This document shows positions 57,182 to 64,000 of a stretch of DNA of 64,000 nt, piece by piece (the first letter of the stretch is position 1; each line of letters starts with the position of its first letter). The notes under the pieces were generated by a model. That model ran no database searches and was not told the origin of the DNA. It saw nothing but the letters and a program-made list of their open reading frames with translations. The position numbers and the translations under genes were made by a program. The stretch is from Anthropogastromicrobium aceti (GTDB lineage Bacteria; Bacillota; Clostridia; Lachnospirales; Lachnospiraceae), in the NCBI RefSeq assembly GCF_025567095.1, contig NZ_JAOQJH010000010.1; one strand, written 5' to 3'.

Positions 57182-58420
57182 TTATATGATGACTATGCCG
57201 GCACGAAATTCATCCGGCAAAGTTTCATGAAATTTACACCAGACAGCCTGGCGGTAAAGAAATGAAGAGGCAAGCTCATGGGACAGGATTTTATTTCCTG
57301 TTTCATCGAGCTTGTTTTTTGCATCAGCAAGCTTTGTTATTATAGGAATGTTTGCATTATTTTTAACTGCCTTTAGAAGTGAAGAAGCATTACTCTTAAA
57401 ACCAAGAATGCGTGCATATAAACAAAAGTCAGATGCACGAAAAAGTTCCATATCATCCTGGCTTATAGAAAGCAGACAGTGGAGCAGTGCACGGTTTATC
57501 CGAGCACGTGTAATGTTTTTTGTTTTAAGATTTTGGGCAAGCTCACTAAATGTAAAGGCTTGTCCTGTACAAAGTATGCGCTGTATGCGATCATACAGTT
57601 CAGGTGTCATCTCAGCTGCATGTAAAAGATCCATTCCATTTGTCATTTGACCAGCGTTTATTATCATGCCAAGTGCAAGCGAAAAATCATCCTCTGTGAT
57701 TGGAAATGTATGACTAAAAGCCTTTTCCATCAAAGAAAAGGAGGTTTCAGGAAGAAAAGCTGAAAGTGACGAAATAGAAGATGCTGATTCACATTCAATT
57801 TGACTTCGTATGGCAGACGCACTTGCAAAGCCTAAGGAGAGTTTTGTATCATGGTAGTCATTGCCTTCTCTTTTTACAGCAAATGGCTTCATTGTACTGC
57901 CAGATGCAAGAAGTGCTTTTATATATTCAACACCAAGCGTATCATTAGGTGAGGCTGTAAGCAAATTACCCATAGAGTTCATCGCCAGCTGTACACTTTT
58001 TGGATAGCTATTTCCTTCCTTTAAAAAGCGCTGTAAAAGTACTTTATATTCAGGGGGTTCTTCCTGCAATGTGTGTGCTGCCGTAATCAAAGAATCAATA
58101 TTGCCAGACTCACTTCCAAAACATAGTGCATCAACGCATCCAAGACGCGTAAGAAGCGAGACACCTGCTGATGCAAATATAGGGGCAGCAGCTGTTGCAA
58201 AAGGTACAGGCAGTTCAAGCACAAGATCAGCTCCGCCCTCTAATGCCATTTTAGTGCGCGTATATTTATCAATAATAGCGGGAGCACCGCGCTGCACGAA
58301 ATTTCCGCTCATAGCAATAACGGCAAAGTCAGCGTTTGCTGCTTTTTTAGCTTCTTCAATCTGGTAAGCATGACCCTTATGAAAGGGATTATATTCTGCG
58401 ATAATTCCAACTGTTTGCAT
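57182..58420 (-). CDS. tmcAL: tRNA(Met) cytidine acetate ligase
   Basis: 412 residues from the internal ATG 58420, where the family starts (MQTVGIIAEYNPFHKGHAYQ). HKGH is the HxGH nucleotidyl-transfer motif, and IAMSGNFVQRGAPAIIDKYTR and GADLVLELPVPFATAAA match TmcAL, which activates acetate with ATP to N4-acetylate the wobble cytidine of elongator tRNA-Met. The C-terminal half binds tRNA. A ribosome binding site is poor (AGAAAGG too far). It converges with folA with a 6-nt gap. Confidence 0.9.
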   Translation of the reverse strand: MQTVGIIAEYNPFHKGHAYQIEEAKKAANADFAVIAMSGNFVQRGAPAIIDKYTRTKMALEGGADLVLELPVPFATAAAPIFASAGVSLLTRLGCVDALCFGSESGNIDSLITAAHTLQEEPPEYKVLLQRFLKEGNSYPKSVQLAMNSMGNLLTASPNDTLGVEYIKALLASGSTMKPFAVKREGNDYHDTKLSLGFASASAIRSQIECESASSISSLSAFLPETSFSLMEKAFSHTFPITEDDFSLALGMIINAGQMTNGMDLLHAAEMTPELYDRIQRILCTGQAFTFSELAQNLKTKNITRARINRALLHCLLSISQDDMELFRASDFCLYARILGFKSNASSLLKAVKNNANIPIITKLADAKNKLDETGNKILSHELASSFLYRQAVWCKFHETLPDEFRAGIVII

Positions 58421-58492
58421 AAAAAATAAAATAAGCCTTTCTCTGTTTTTTATAGTATACGACAAAAAAATTAAAACAGCAACTTTGTACCG

Positions 58493-58683
58493 CTACAGTT
58501 CACGGATAAATCAATATTTATAGCATGCCCGAAGGTGAATGGATTTCACGAGTCGGACACTTGAAGCAAGCCTTTCAAAGTAATATATAATAAGAAAAAA
58601 CATAACAGGAGCTTGCTGAGTTTGGTCCGACGACGAAACCATTACACCGAAGGGCTTTAGTAACATGACGCGTGAACTGTAAT
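58493..58683. repeat. Complete MITE-like palindromic element
   Basis: TACAGTTCACG (58494-58504) and CGTGAACTGTA (58671-58681) are perfect 11-bp terminal inverted repeats. TTTGTACCG occurs as a direct repeat directly outside (58484-58492 and 58684-58692), as a target duplication would. Inside, 58527-58558 (GCCCGAAGGTG...GTCGGAC) pairs with 58625-58655 (GTCCGACGACG...GAAGGGC), so most of the element can fold into one long stem. No coding capacity. Partial copies lie at 21017, 53855 and 60764. Confidence 0.85.
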
Positions 58684-58722
58684 TTTGTACCGTAAAAGAA
58701 ACAAAATATGGAAAATCCTATC

Positions 58723-58751
58723 TTGCCTAAGATTAAGGATTGTACTATAAT
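58723..58751 (+). promoter_or_regulatory. pta promoter
   Basis: TTGCCT (58723-58728), 17 bp, consensus TATAAT (58746-58751), 60 nt before the pta start. It lies just behind the MITE-like element. Together with that element it accounts for the gene-free stretch 58421-58811. Confidence 0.65.
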
Positions 58752-58811
58752 TGATAAAAGAAAGACAGCGCGAAAAGCGCGTCCGAAGAATGAAAGGAGA
58801 ATTAAAGTATC

Positions 58812-59807
58812 ATGGGATTTATTGATGAGATTAAGGCAAAAGCAAAGGCTGATAAGAAAACAATTATTCTGCCGGAGTCTATGGATACCAGAACATGGGA
58901 GGCAGCTGAGAAGATCTTAAAGGAAGGTCTTGCAAACCTGATCATTTTAGGAAGCCCAGAAGAAGTTGAAAAGTACGGAAAGGGCTATGACGTAACTGGC
59001 GCTACCATCATCGACCCAGCTACATATGAGAAGACCGAGGAGTATCTGGATCTGTTCGTTGAGTTAAGAAAGAAGAAGGGTCTGACTAAGGAAGAAGCAA
59101 GAAAGCAGGCACTGTCTGATTATGCATACTATGGATGCTTAATGATCAAGGCTGGTGATGCTGACGGTATGGTATCAGGTGCATGCCATTCTACAGCTAA
59201 CACACTTCGTCCATGTCTGCAGATCATCAAGACAAAGCCAGGCTGCAAGTTAGTATCAGCATTCTTCTTAATGATCGTTCCGAACTGCGAGTATGGTGAG
59301 GACGGCGTATTTGTATTTGGTGATTGTGGTTTGAACCAGGATCCGAATCCGGAAGAGTTAGCAGCAATTGCAGCATCCTCCGCAGAGTCCTTCGAGCAGC
59401 TGACCGGAAAGAAGGCAAAGGTTGCTATGCTGTCTCATTCCACAAAGGGAAGTGCAAAGCATGATCTTGTAACAAAGGTTGTAGAGGCTACCAAGATTGC
59501 AAAAGAGCAGTATCCAGAGCTTGACGTTGATGGCGAGCTTCAGTTAGATGCAGCACTTGTTCCGTCTGTAGCAGCTTCTAAGGCTCCAGACAGCACCGTT
59601 GCTGGACAGGCAAACGTACTGATCTTCCCGAACCTTGATGCTGGAAATATCGGCTATAAGCTGGTTCAGAGACTGGCAAAGGCAGAGGCATATGGCCCAG
59701 TTACACAGGGTATTGGTGCACCTGTAAACGATCTGTCAAGAGGTTGTTTTGCAGATGACATTGTAGGCGTTGTTGCAATCACCGCTGTACAGGCACAGAT
59801 GAAATAA
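58812..59807 (+). CDS. pta: Phosphate acetyltransferase
   Basis: The 331-residue short-form enzyme converts acetyl-CoA and phosphate to acetyl phosphate. Seen: IILPESMDTRTWEAAEKILKEG, KAGDADGMVSGACHSTANTLRP, VFGDCGLNQDPNPEELAAIA, AMLSHSTKGSAKHD and the C-terminal GQANVLIFPNLDAGNIGYKLVQRL. Codons are strongly biased, a mark of high expression in a fermenter. GAAAGGAGAATTAAAGT precedes the ATG. Acetate kinase (ackA), the usual next gene, is not here: yceD follows. Confidence 0.96.
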   Translation: MGFIDEIKAKAKADKKTIILPESMDTRTWEAAEKILKEGLANLIILGSPEEVEKYGKGYDVTGATIIDPATYEKTEEYLDLFVELRKKKGLTKEEARKQALSDYAYYGCLMIKAGDADGMVSGACHSTANTLRPCLQIIKTKPGCKLVSAFFLMIVPNCEYGEDGVFVFGDCGLNQDPNPEELAAIAASSAESFEQLTGKKAKVAMLSHSTKGSAKHDLVTKVVEATKIAKEQYPELDVDGELQLDAALVPSVAASKAPDSTVAGQANVLIFPNLDAGNIGYKLVQRLAKAEAYGPVTQGIGAPVNDLSRGCFADDIVGVVAITAVQAQMK

Positions 59808-59826
59808 AAAAAGTCTAAGAAAACAG

Positions 59827-59855
59827 TTGACAAATGGTAGTGAAAACTATATAAT
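59827..59855 (+). promoter_or_regulatory. Strong promoter of the yceD-rpmF operon
   Basis: Perfect consensus: TTGACA (59827-59832), 17 bp, TATAAT (59850-59855), 67 nt before yceD. So yceD-rpmF need not depend on pta transcription. Confidence 0.85.
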
Positions 59856-59922
59856 GTACGAGTGTGCGTAAAGTGTCATGTAAAAATACTTGACACGGGT
59901 TCAGCCTGTGAGGAGGTCTGCT

Positions 59923-60456
59923 ATGGTAATTAACATGTCTGAGCTTTTTACTGTGGATGGTACTGTAAAGACATATGAGGTTCCCCTTGAAATGTCAGAG
60001 GTCATCTGGAAGCGTAAGAAGTATCCGATTGTAAGTAAGCAGCCAGTTGAGCTGAGGCTTACACATGAGGGAGACAGGAAGATTGCGATAACGGCTAAGG
60101 TATCTCTTGTTTTAGAGATGCCATGTGACCGCTGTCTGGATAGCGTAAAGGTACCTATGGATCTTGACTTTGAGAGAAACGTAGATGCTAATGCGTCAGC
60201 AGAGGAGCGTATCGCACAGTTGGATGAGCAATCCTACATTGACGGGTATCATCTGGACGTAGATGGTATGGTTTTGGATGAAATGATGACGGATATTCCG
60301 GATAAGGTGCTCTGCAGAGAGGACTGTAAGGGTGTATGCCCAAAATGCGGAGTAAACTTAAATCACCAGACCTGCAATTGTGATCGTACAGAGTTAGATC
60401 CCAGAATGTCAATTATCCGTGAGATATTCGCCAAGAATAATCGTACGGATTCCTGA
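59923..60456 (+). CDS. yceD: YceD-family protein (DUF177)
   Basis: 177 residues from ATG 59923 (GAGGAGGT upstream). DUF177 is recognised by MPCDRCLDSVKVPMDLDFER with a cysteine pair, and by the C-terminal CREDCKGVCPKCGVNLNHQTCNCD zinc-like knot. The family is found just before rpmF in most bacteria and has been linked to rRNA maturation or ribosome assembly; its exact role is not settled. It is followed after 73 nt by rpmF. Confidence 0.92.
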   Translation: MVINMSELFTVDGTVKTYEVPLEMSEVIWKRKKYPIVSKQPVELRLTHEGDRKIAITAKVSLVLEMPCDRCLDSVKVPMDLDFERNVDANASAEERIAQLDEQSYIDGYHLDVDGMVLDEMMTDIPDKVLCREDCKGVCPKCGVNLNHQTCNCDRTELDPRMSIIREIFAKNNRTDS

Positions 60457-60529
60457 TACAGTAGTCACATCCTGCCTGCCAGGATGTGTATGGCAGGCTG
60501 TGAAAGCTTTAATTAAGGAGGTGTAAAAC

Positions 60530-60712
60530 ATGTCTATTTGTCCAAAGAATAAAACTTCTAAGGCTAGAAGAGATAAGCGTAGAGCAAACTGGAAGATGGG
60601 CGCTGTCAATCTGGTAAAGTGCAGCAAGTGTGGTGCTCTTATGATGCCGCATAGAGTTTGCAAGGCTTGTGGTTCTTATAACAAGAGAGAGATCGTTTCT
60701 GTTGAGGACTAA
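60530..60712 (+). CDS. rpmF: 50S ribosomal protein L32
   Basis: A 60-residue L32 starting MSICPKNKTSKARRDKRR, with the zinc-binding cysteines CSKCG and CKACG, the C+ form. Length is canonical. AAGGAGGTG precedes the ATG. A strong terminator follows. Confidence 0.98.
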   Translation: MSICPKNKTSKARRDKRRANWKMGAVNLVKCSKCGALMMPHRVCKACGSYNKREIVSVED

Positions 60713-60727
60713 TTAAAAATTTGAATG

Positions 60728-60760
60728 GAGCGTACAGTTTTCGGACTGTACGCTCTTTTT
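60728..60760 (+). terminator. Terminator after rpmF
   Basis: GAGCGTACAG (60728-60737), loop TTTTCGGA, CTGTACGCTC (60746-60755), then TTTTT. A perfect intrinsic terminator. Confidence 0.93.
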
Positions 60761-60763
60761 GTT

Positions 60764-60834
60764 ACAGCAAAGCACGAAGGTGAATGGATTTCACGAGACG
60801 GACACTTGGAGCAGGTCTTTCAAAGTAATGTCCG
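60764..60834 (+). repeat. Partial copy of the MITE-like element
   Basis: AGCAAAGCACGAAGGTGAAT, GGATTTCACGAGACGGACAC and TTTCAAAGTAAT match the left half of the element at 58493-58683, minus its terminal repeat. The end TGTCCG pairs with CGGACA within the copy. It lies directly upstream of the plsX promoter. Confidence 0.8.
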
Positions 60835-60843
60835 AAAAAGTTC

Positions 60844-60872
60844 TTGATTTCTTATACAGAATCGTATATTAT
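60844..60872 (+). promoter_or_regulatory. plsX promoter
   Basis: TTGATT (60844-60849), 17 bp, TATTAT (60867-60872), 52 nt before plsX. I see no clear FapR-type operator. Confidence 0.5.
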
Positions 60873-60924
60873 GATACTGGGATAGAAAACTCCCCTGTGA
60901 ATTAACAAGAATGGAAGAAAAAGA

Positions 60925-61920
60925 ATGATTACAGTAGCAGTAGATGGTATGGGAGGCGATAACGCTCCTGCCTGTATGGTGCAGGGCGCAGTAGATGCCA
61001 TTAATAAAAACAGCAGCATAAAGGTACTTCTGACAGGTCGTCCGGATGACTTAAATAAGGCATTAGAGGGACTTACTTATGACAAGTCAAGACTTGAGAT
61101 TGTGCCGGCATCTGAGGTGATCGAAACTGGTGCACCGCCTGTGGAGTCGGTTCGTACTAAGAAGGATTCTTCACTTGTTGTCGGACTTAAGCTTGTAAAA
61201 GAGCAGAAGGCAGATGCATTTGTTTCCTGTGGAAGCACAGGCGCTGTATTAGTCGGCGGTCAGCTGATTGCAGGAAAAATCAAGGGTGTGAAAAGAGCAC
61301 CGCTTGCACCGGTTATCCCGACTGTAAACGGAGCCATGCTTTTAGTAGACTGTGGTGCTAATGTAGATGCGCGAGCAGAACAGCTGGTACAGTTTGCAAA
61401 GATGGGTTCAATCTATGCAGAACATGTGATGGGTATTAAAAATCCGAGAGTCGGCATTGTCAATATTGGTGCTGAAGAGGAAAAAGGAAATGCACTCGTA
61501 AAAGAGACTTATCCATTATTAAAAGAATGTTCAGACATCAACTTCATCGGAAATGTTGAAGCGAGAGATATTCCGTATGGTCCATGTGATGTGCTGGTTT
61601 GTGAGGCATTTGTTGGAAATGTCATTTTAAAACTGTATGAGGGTGTTGGAAGTGCATTGATTAAAGAGATCAAGAGCGCTATGCTGTCTACAACGGCAGG
61701 AAAGATCGGTGGTCTTCTTGCAAAGCCTTCATTAAAGGGCGTAGTGAAAAAATTTGATGCCAGTGAGTACGGCGGAGCGCCGCTTCTGGGATTAAAGGGT
61801 CTTGTAGTAAAGGCTCATGGAAGTTCAAAAGCAAAGGAAGTTACAACTGCAATTGAGCAGTGTGTATCCTTTACTGAGGCAGATATTGCCGCAAAGATAG
61901 AAAAAAGTCTGAGTGTGTAA
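60925..61920 (+). CDS. plsX: Phosphate acyltransferase PlsX
   Basis: The 331-residue enzyme makes acyl phosphate from acyl-ACP for phospholipid synthesis at the membrane surface. Recognised by VAVDGMGGDNAPACMVQGAV, FVSCGSTGAVLVGG, VNIGAEEEKGNALVKETY, NFIGNVEARDIPYGPCDVLVCEAFVGNVILK. Length is canonical. It lies before acpP, the usual order. GGAAGAAAAAGA is a weak ribosome binding site. Confidence 0.96.
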   Translation: MITVAVDGMGGDNAPACMVQGAVDAINKNSSIKVLLTGRPDDLNKALEGLTYDKSRLEIVPASEVIETGAPPVESVRTKKDSSLVVGLKLVKEQKADAFVSCGSTGAVLVGGQLIAGKIKGVKRAPLAPVIPTVNGAMLLVDCGANVDARAEQLVQFAKMGSIYAEHVMGIKNPRVGIVNIGAEEEKGNALVKETYPLLKECSDINFIGNVEARDIPYGPCDVLVCEAFVGNVILKLYEGVGSALIKEIKSAMLSTTAGKIGGLLAKPSLKGVVKKFDASEYGGAPLLGLKGLVVKAHGSSKAKEVTTAIEQCVSFTEADIAAKIEKSLSV

Positions 61921-61963
61921 GAACAAAAATTAAAAAAGAAGGTATTAAGAAAGGGTGACTTGT

Positions 61964-62200
61964 ATGGAATTTGAAACACTGCAGAAAATTATTGCTGAGG
62001 TTTTAGATGTCGAGGAGGACGAAATTACAATGGACACGAGATTGCTTGAGGATCTCGGAGCTGATTCATTGGACGCGGTTGAGATTATTATGGGAATCGA
62101 GGATGAACTGGGAATTACAGTTCCTCAGGAAGAGCTCGAAAGCAAAAATCTGGCAACCGTTGGCGATGTGTACGAATTAATTAATGATACGATGGCGTAA
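61964..62200 (+). CDS. acpP: Acyl carrier protein
   Basis: 78 residues from ATG 61964 (AAAGGGTG upstream; an in-frame TTG at 61955 is less likely). The acidic four-helix carrier holds the phosphopantetheine Ser35 in LGADSLDAVE. Found between plsX and rnc, as in many Bacillota. It carries acyl chains for fatty acid synthesis. Confidence 0.96.
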   Translation: MEFETLQKIIAEVLDVEEDEITMDTRLLEDLGADSLDAVEIIMGIEDELGITVPQEELESKNLATVGDVYELINDTMA

Positions 62201-62268
62201 AATGAAAACGGTACATGAGCTGCGAGGTAGATCCTTGCGGCTCTGTCTTTTAATTGTGAGGAGGAATT

Positions 62269-62949
62269 ATGGGTGAATTAGAAAAAACAGTCGGATATAC
62301 ATTTCAGGATCCGAAGCTGTTAGAACTTGCTTTGACGCACAGCTCCTATGCGCATGAGCATTATGCAGGAAAGAGACATGACAACGAGCGTCTGGAGTTC
62401 TTGGGGGATGCTGTGTTGGAACTAGTATCAAGTGATTATTTATTTCACAATTATAATGAATATCCGGAAGGAGAGCTGACAAAGCTTCGTGCCAGCATTG
62501 TCTGTGAGCAGTCATTAGCAATGTGTGCAGAAGCTATTTCTCTAGGAAAATATCTTCGTCTTGGCAATGGAGAGGACTCCACAGGCGGAAGACTTCGCGC
62601 ATCAATCACATCTGATGCAATGGAAGCGTTAATTGGTGCCATTTATCTGGATGGTGGATTTGCTAATGCAAAAGAATTTATTACCCGTTTTGTATTAAAC
62701 GACTTGGAAAATAAAAAACTCTTTTACGATAGCAAAACTATCCTTCAGGAGATCGTTCAAAGAGACTTTAACGAGCCATTGTCATATGAGCTGCTTGCAG
62801 AAGAAGGTCCGGATCATGATAAAAAGTTCCGCATGCAGGCAAAGATTGGCGAGAAGGCATATGGTGTCGGAGTGGGTCATACTAAAAAGGGTGCTCAGCA
62901 GCTGGCTGCCTATGAGACTATTCTGCTGCTTAAGAAAACAAACGCATAA
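62269..62949 (+). CDS. rnc: Ribonuclease III
   Basis: The 226-residue endonuclease cuts double-stranded RNA, including rRNA precursors. The catalytic signature NERLEFLGDAVLELV is present with a second acidic site (SDAMEALIGAIYLDGG), followed by a dsRNA-binding domain (from about 155: DSKTILQEIVQRDF, then KKGAQQLAAYETI). GAGGAGG precedes the ATG. It lies upstream of smc after 24 nt, the common order. Confidence 0.96.
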   Translation: MGELEKTVGYTFQDPKLLELALTHSSYAHEHYAGKRHDNERLEFLGDAVLELVSSDYLFHNYNEYPEGELTKLRASIVCEQSLAMCAEAISLGKYLRLGNGEDSTGGRLRASITSDAMEALIGAIYLDGGFANAKEFITRFVLNDLENKKLFYDSKTILQEIVQRDFNEPLSYELLAEEGPDHDKKFRMQAKIGEKAYGVGVGHTKKGAQQLAAYETILLLKKTNA

Positions 62950-62973
62950 CGTTAGAAATGAGAATAATCTTTT

Positions 62974-64000
62974 ATGTATTTAAAAAGTATTGAGGTGCAG
63001 GGCTTTAAGTCATTTGCAAACAAGACGCTGTTTGAATTCCATAATGGAATTACCTGTATTGTCGGGCCAAACGGAAGTGGAAAGAGCAACGTCGCCGATG
63101 CTGTGCGCTGGGTGCTTGGAGAACAAAGCTCTAAGCAGCTTCGTGGTGCAAATATGCAGGATGTCATCTTTTCAGGTACGCAAAACAGAAAGCCACAGGG
63201 CTATGCGAGTGTGGCAATCACATTTGATAATTCAGACCGTCATCTAAATCTTGATTATAATGAAGTTACTGTATCAAGACGTATTTATCGTTCAGGAGAA
63301 AGTGAGTACCGTCTGAATGGAACACAGTGCCGATTAAAGGATGTCACGGAGCTTTTCTATGATACAGGTATTGGAAAAGAAGGATACTCCATTATCGGAC
63401 AGGGTCAGATTGATAAGATTTTAAGCGGTAAACCAGAGGATCGTCGTGAGCTGTTCGATGAGGCGGCAGGTATTGTAAAATTTAAGCGCCGTAAGGTGGC
63501 AGCAAAGAAAAAGCTTGAGAGCGAGCAGGCAAATATGGTTCGTCTAAGCGATATTATGTTAGAGCTTTCAAGGCAGGTTGGACCACTTGAAAAGCAGGCA
63601 GCATCAGCAAAGGAATATCTGAGACTTCGCGATGAATTAAAACAATATGATATTGATGCATACGCTGTAGAGAGTACAAAGACAGAGAGTGATTTGGCAG
63701 CTCTTGAAAAAAATCTTGCAATTACGACAAGAGACTATGAGGATACAAACAGAAGCAGTGAAGCATTAAAAGCAAAGTATGAAAGACAGCAGGACAGCCT
63801 GAATAGTCTTGATGCTCAGATCAGTGCACTTCGCAATGAAATTAGTGACTGCCAGACAAATCGTCAGGAAAAGGAAGGTGCCGTTAATGTATTGAAGGAA
63901 CAGATCAATACCGAATATTTACGGCGTACTCATACGTTACAGCGTATGGAAGTGCTTGAGAAAGAGCAGAAGGAATATGAAGCACAATTAGAAGAGGAAC
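62974..64000 (+). CDS. smc: Chromosome segregation protein SMC (5' part)
   Basis: An open frame from ATG 62974 runs off the window end; 342 residues are visible. MYLKSIEVQGFKSFANKT opens the N-terminal ATPase head, with Walker A GPNGSGKSN, VLGEQSSKQLRG, and IGKEGYSIIGQGQIDKIL, FDEAAGIVKFKRRK. From about residue 175 a coiled coil begins (heptad-rich, many Glu/Lys/Leu). SMC with ScpAB compacts chromosomes. No strong ribosome binding site is seen (AGAATAATC), so translation may be coupled to rnc. Confidence 0.96.
   Translation, partial: MYLKSIEVQGFKSFANKTLFEFHNGITCIVGPNGSGKSNVADAVRWVLGEQSSKQLRGANMQDVIFSGTQNRKPQGYASVAITFDNSDRHLNLDYNEVTVSRRIYRSGESEYRLNGTQCRLKDVTELFYDTGIGKEGYSIIGQGQIDKILSGKPEDRRELFDEAAGIVKFKRRKVAAKKKLESEQANMVRLSDIMLELSRQVGPLEKQAASAKEYLRLRDELKQYDIDAYAVESTKTESDLAALEKNLAITTRDYEDTNRSSEALKAKYERQQDSLNSLDAQISALRNEISDCQTNRQEKEGAVNVLKEQINTEYLRRTHTLQRMEVLEKEQKEYEAQLEEE

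Noticed and set aside
1..64000. CRISPR arrays, rRNA genes, prophage genes, T-box or other well-known riboswitches
   Set aside because: No regularly spaced repeats, no rRNA stretches, no phage structural genes, and no recognisable conserved riboswitch cores were seen; one tRNA only.

Overview
The window looks like a chromosomal segment of an anaerobic, moderately AT-rich Bacillota, most likely a gut member of Lachnospiraceae (Clostridia). Supporting this are the oxygen-sensitive class III ribonucleotide reductase, the gene order pta / yceD / rpmF / plsX / acpP / rnc / smc, consensus Gram-positive promoters and strong AGGAGG-type ribosome binding sites, many fermentative sugar enzymes, and small Lachnospiraceae-type families such as UPF0237 with PFL/DUF711. 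I cannot fix genus or species from the sequence alone.

Layout. 1-3.5 kb is a GC-richer, partly decayed redox cluster: DUF134-NifX, a broken Crp/Fnr, a 4Fe-4S remnant, a thioredoxin with an internal deletion and a CoA-disulfide reductase-rhodanese. It abuts the right end of an IS200/IS605-type element at the window edge. 3.6-11.3 kb holds a response-regulator scrap, a DMT transporter, an RmlD-like reductase, rfbB-rfbD, a MerR-methyltransferase fusion and a GH31 glycosidase. 11.5-16 kb has a PfkB kinase, thrH, a YitT protein and the KDPG pair eda-kdgK. 16-22.5 kb has a small unknown gene, Ktr/Trk K+ uptake, a purine permease, a MocA-like protein and two of the three expected subunits of a molybdenum hydroxylase. 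22.5-24.8 kb is a complete IS605-type element (divergent tnpA and tnpB, candidate omega-RNA). 24.9-32 kb has a GH13 enzyme, threonine aldolase, galE, an AraC regulator and nrdD under two NrdR boxes. 32.3-42 kb is housekeeping: ruvAB, zapA, a U32 protein, a SEDS-PBP pair, a NUDIX protein, a eukaryotic-type HisA and an SGNH hydrolase. 42-44.7 kb is an McrBC type IV restriction pair beside tRNA-Leu(CAA). 44.8-58.4 kb contains upp, DUF218, ATP-grasp, an anti-sigma-like protein, polA, coaE, a GH78 rhamnosidase, walJ, ACT + PFL, folA and tmcAL. 58.4-64 kb contains pta and the lipid/ribosome/SMC operon, with smc running off the end.

How parts may work together. rfbB and rfbD make late dTDP-rhamnose intermediates. 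Cytoplasmic GH31, GH13 and GH78 enzymes and the KDPG branch feed central metabolism, ending at pta. The MerR-methyltransferase lies directly upstream of a promoter with a 19-bp spacer and a 10-bp-arm dyad, the hallmark of a MerR target, leading into rfbBD.

Signals that ordinary gene annotation would miss: a 191-bp MITE-like palindromic element with 11-bp terminal inverted repeats and a 9-bp flanking direct repeat (58493-58683), with three partial relatives in the window; a ~60-bp hairpin repeat at 47930 and 55184; paired hairpin ends of the IS605 element; and several perfect palindromes sitting on promoters. Everything here is read by eye; no database search was possible.
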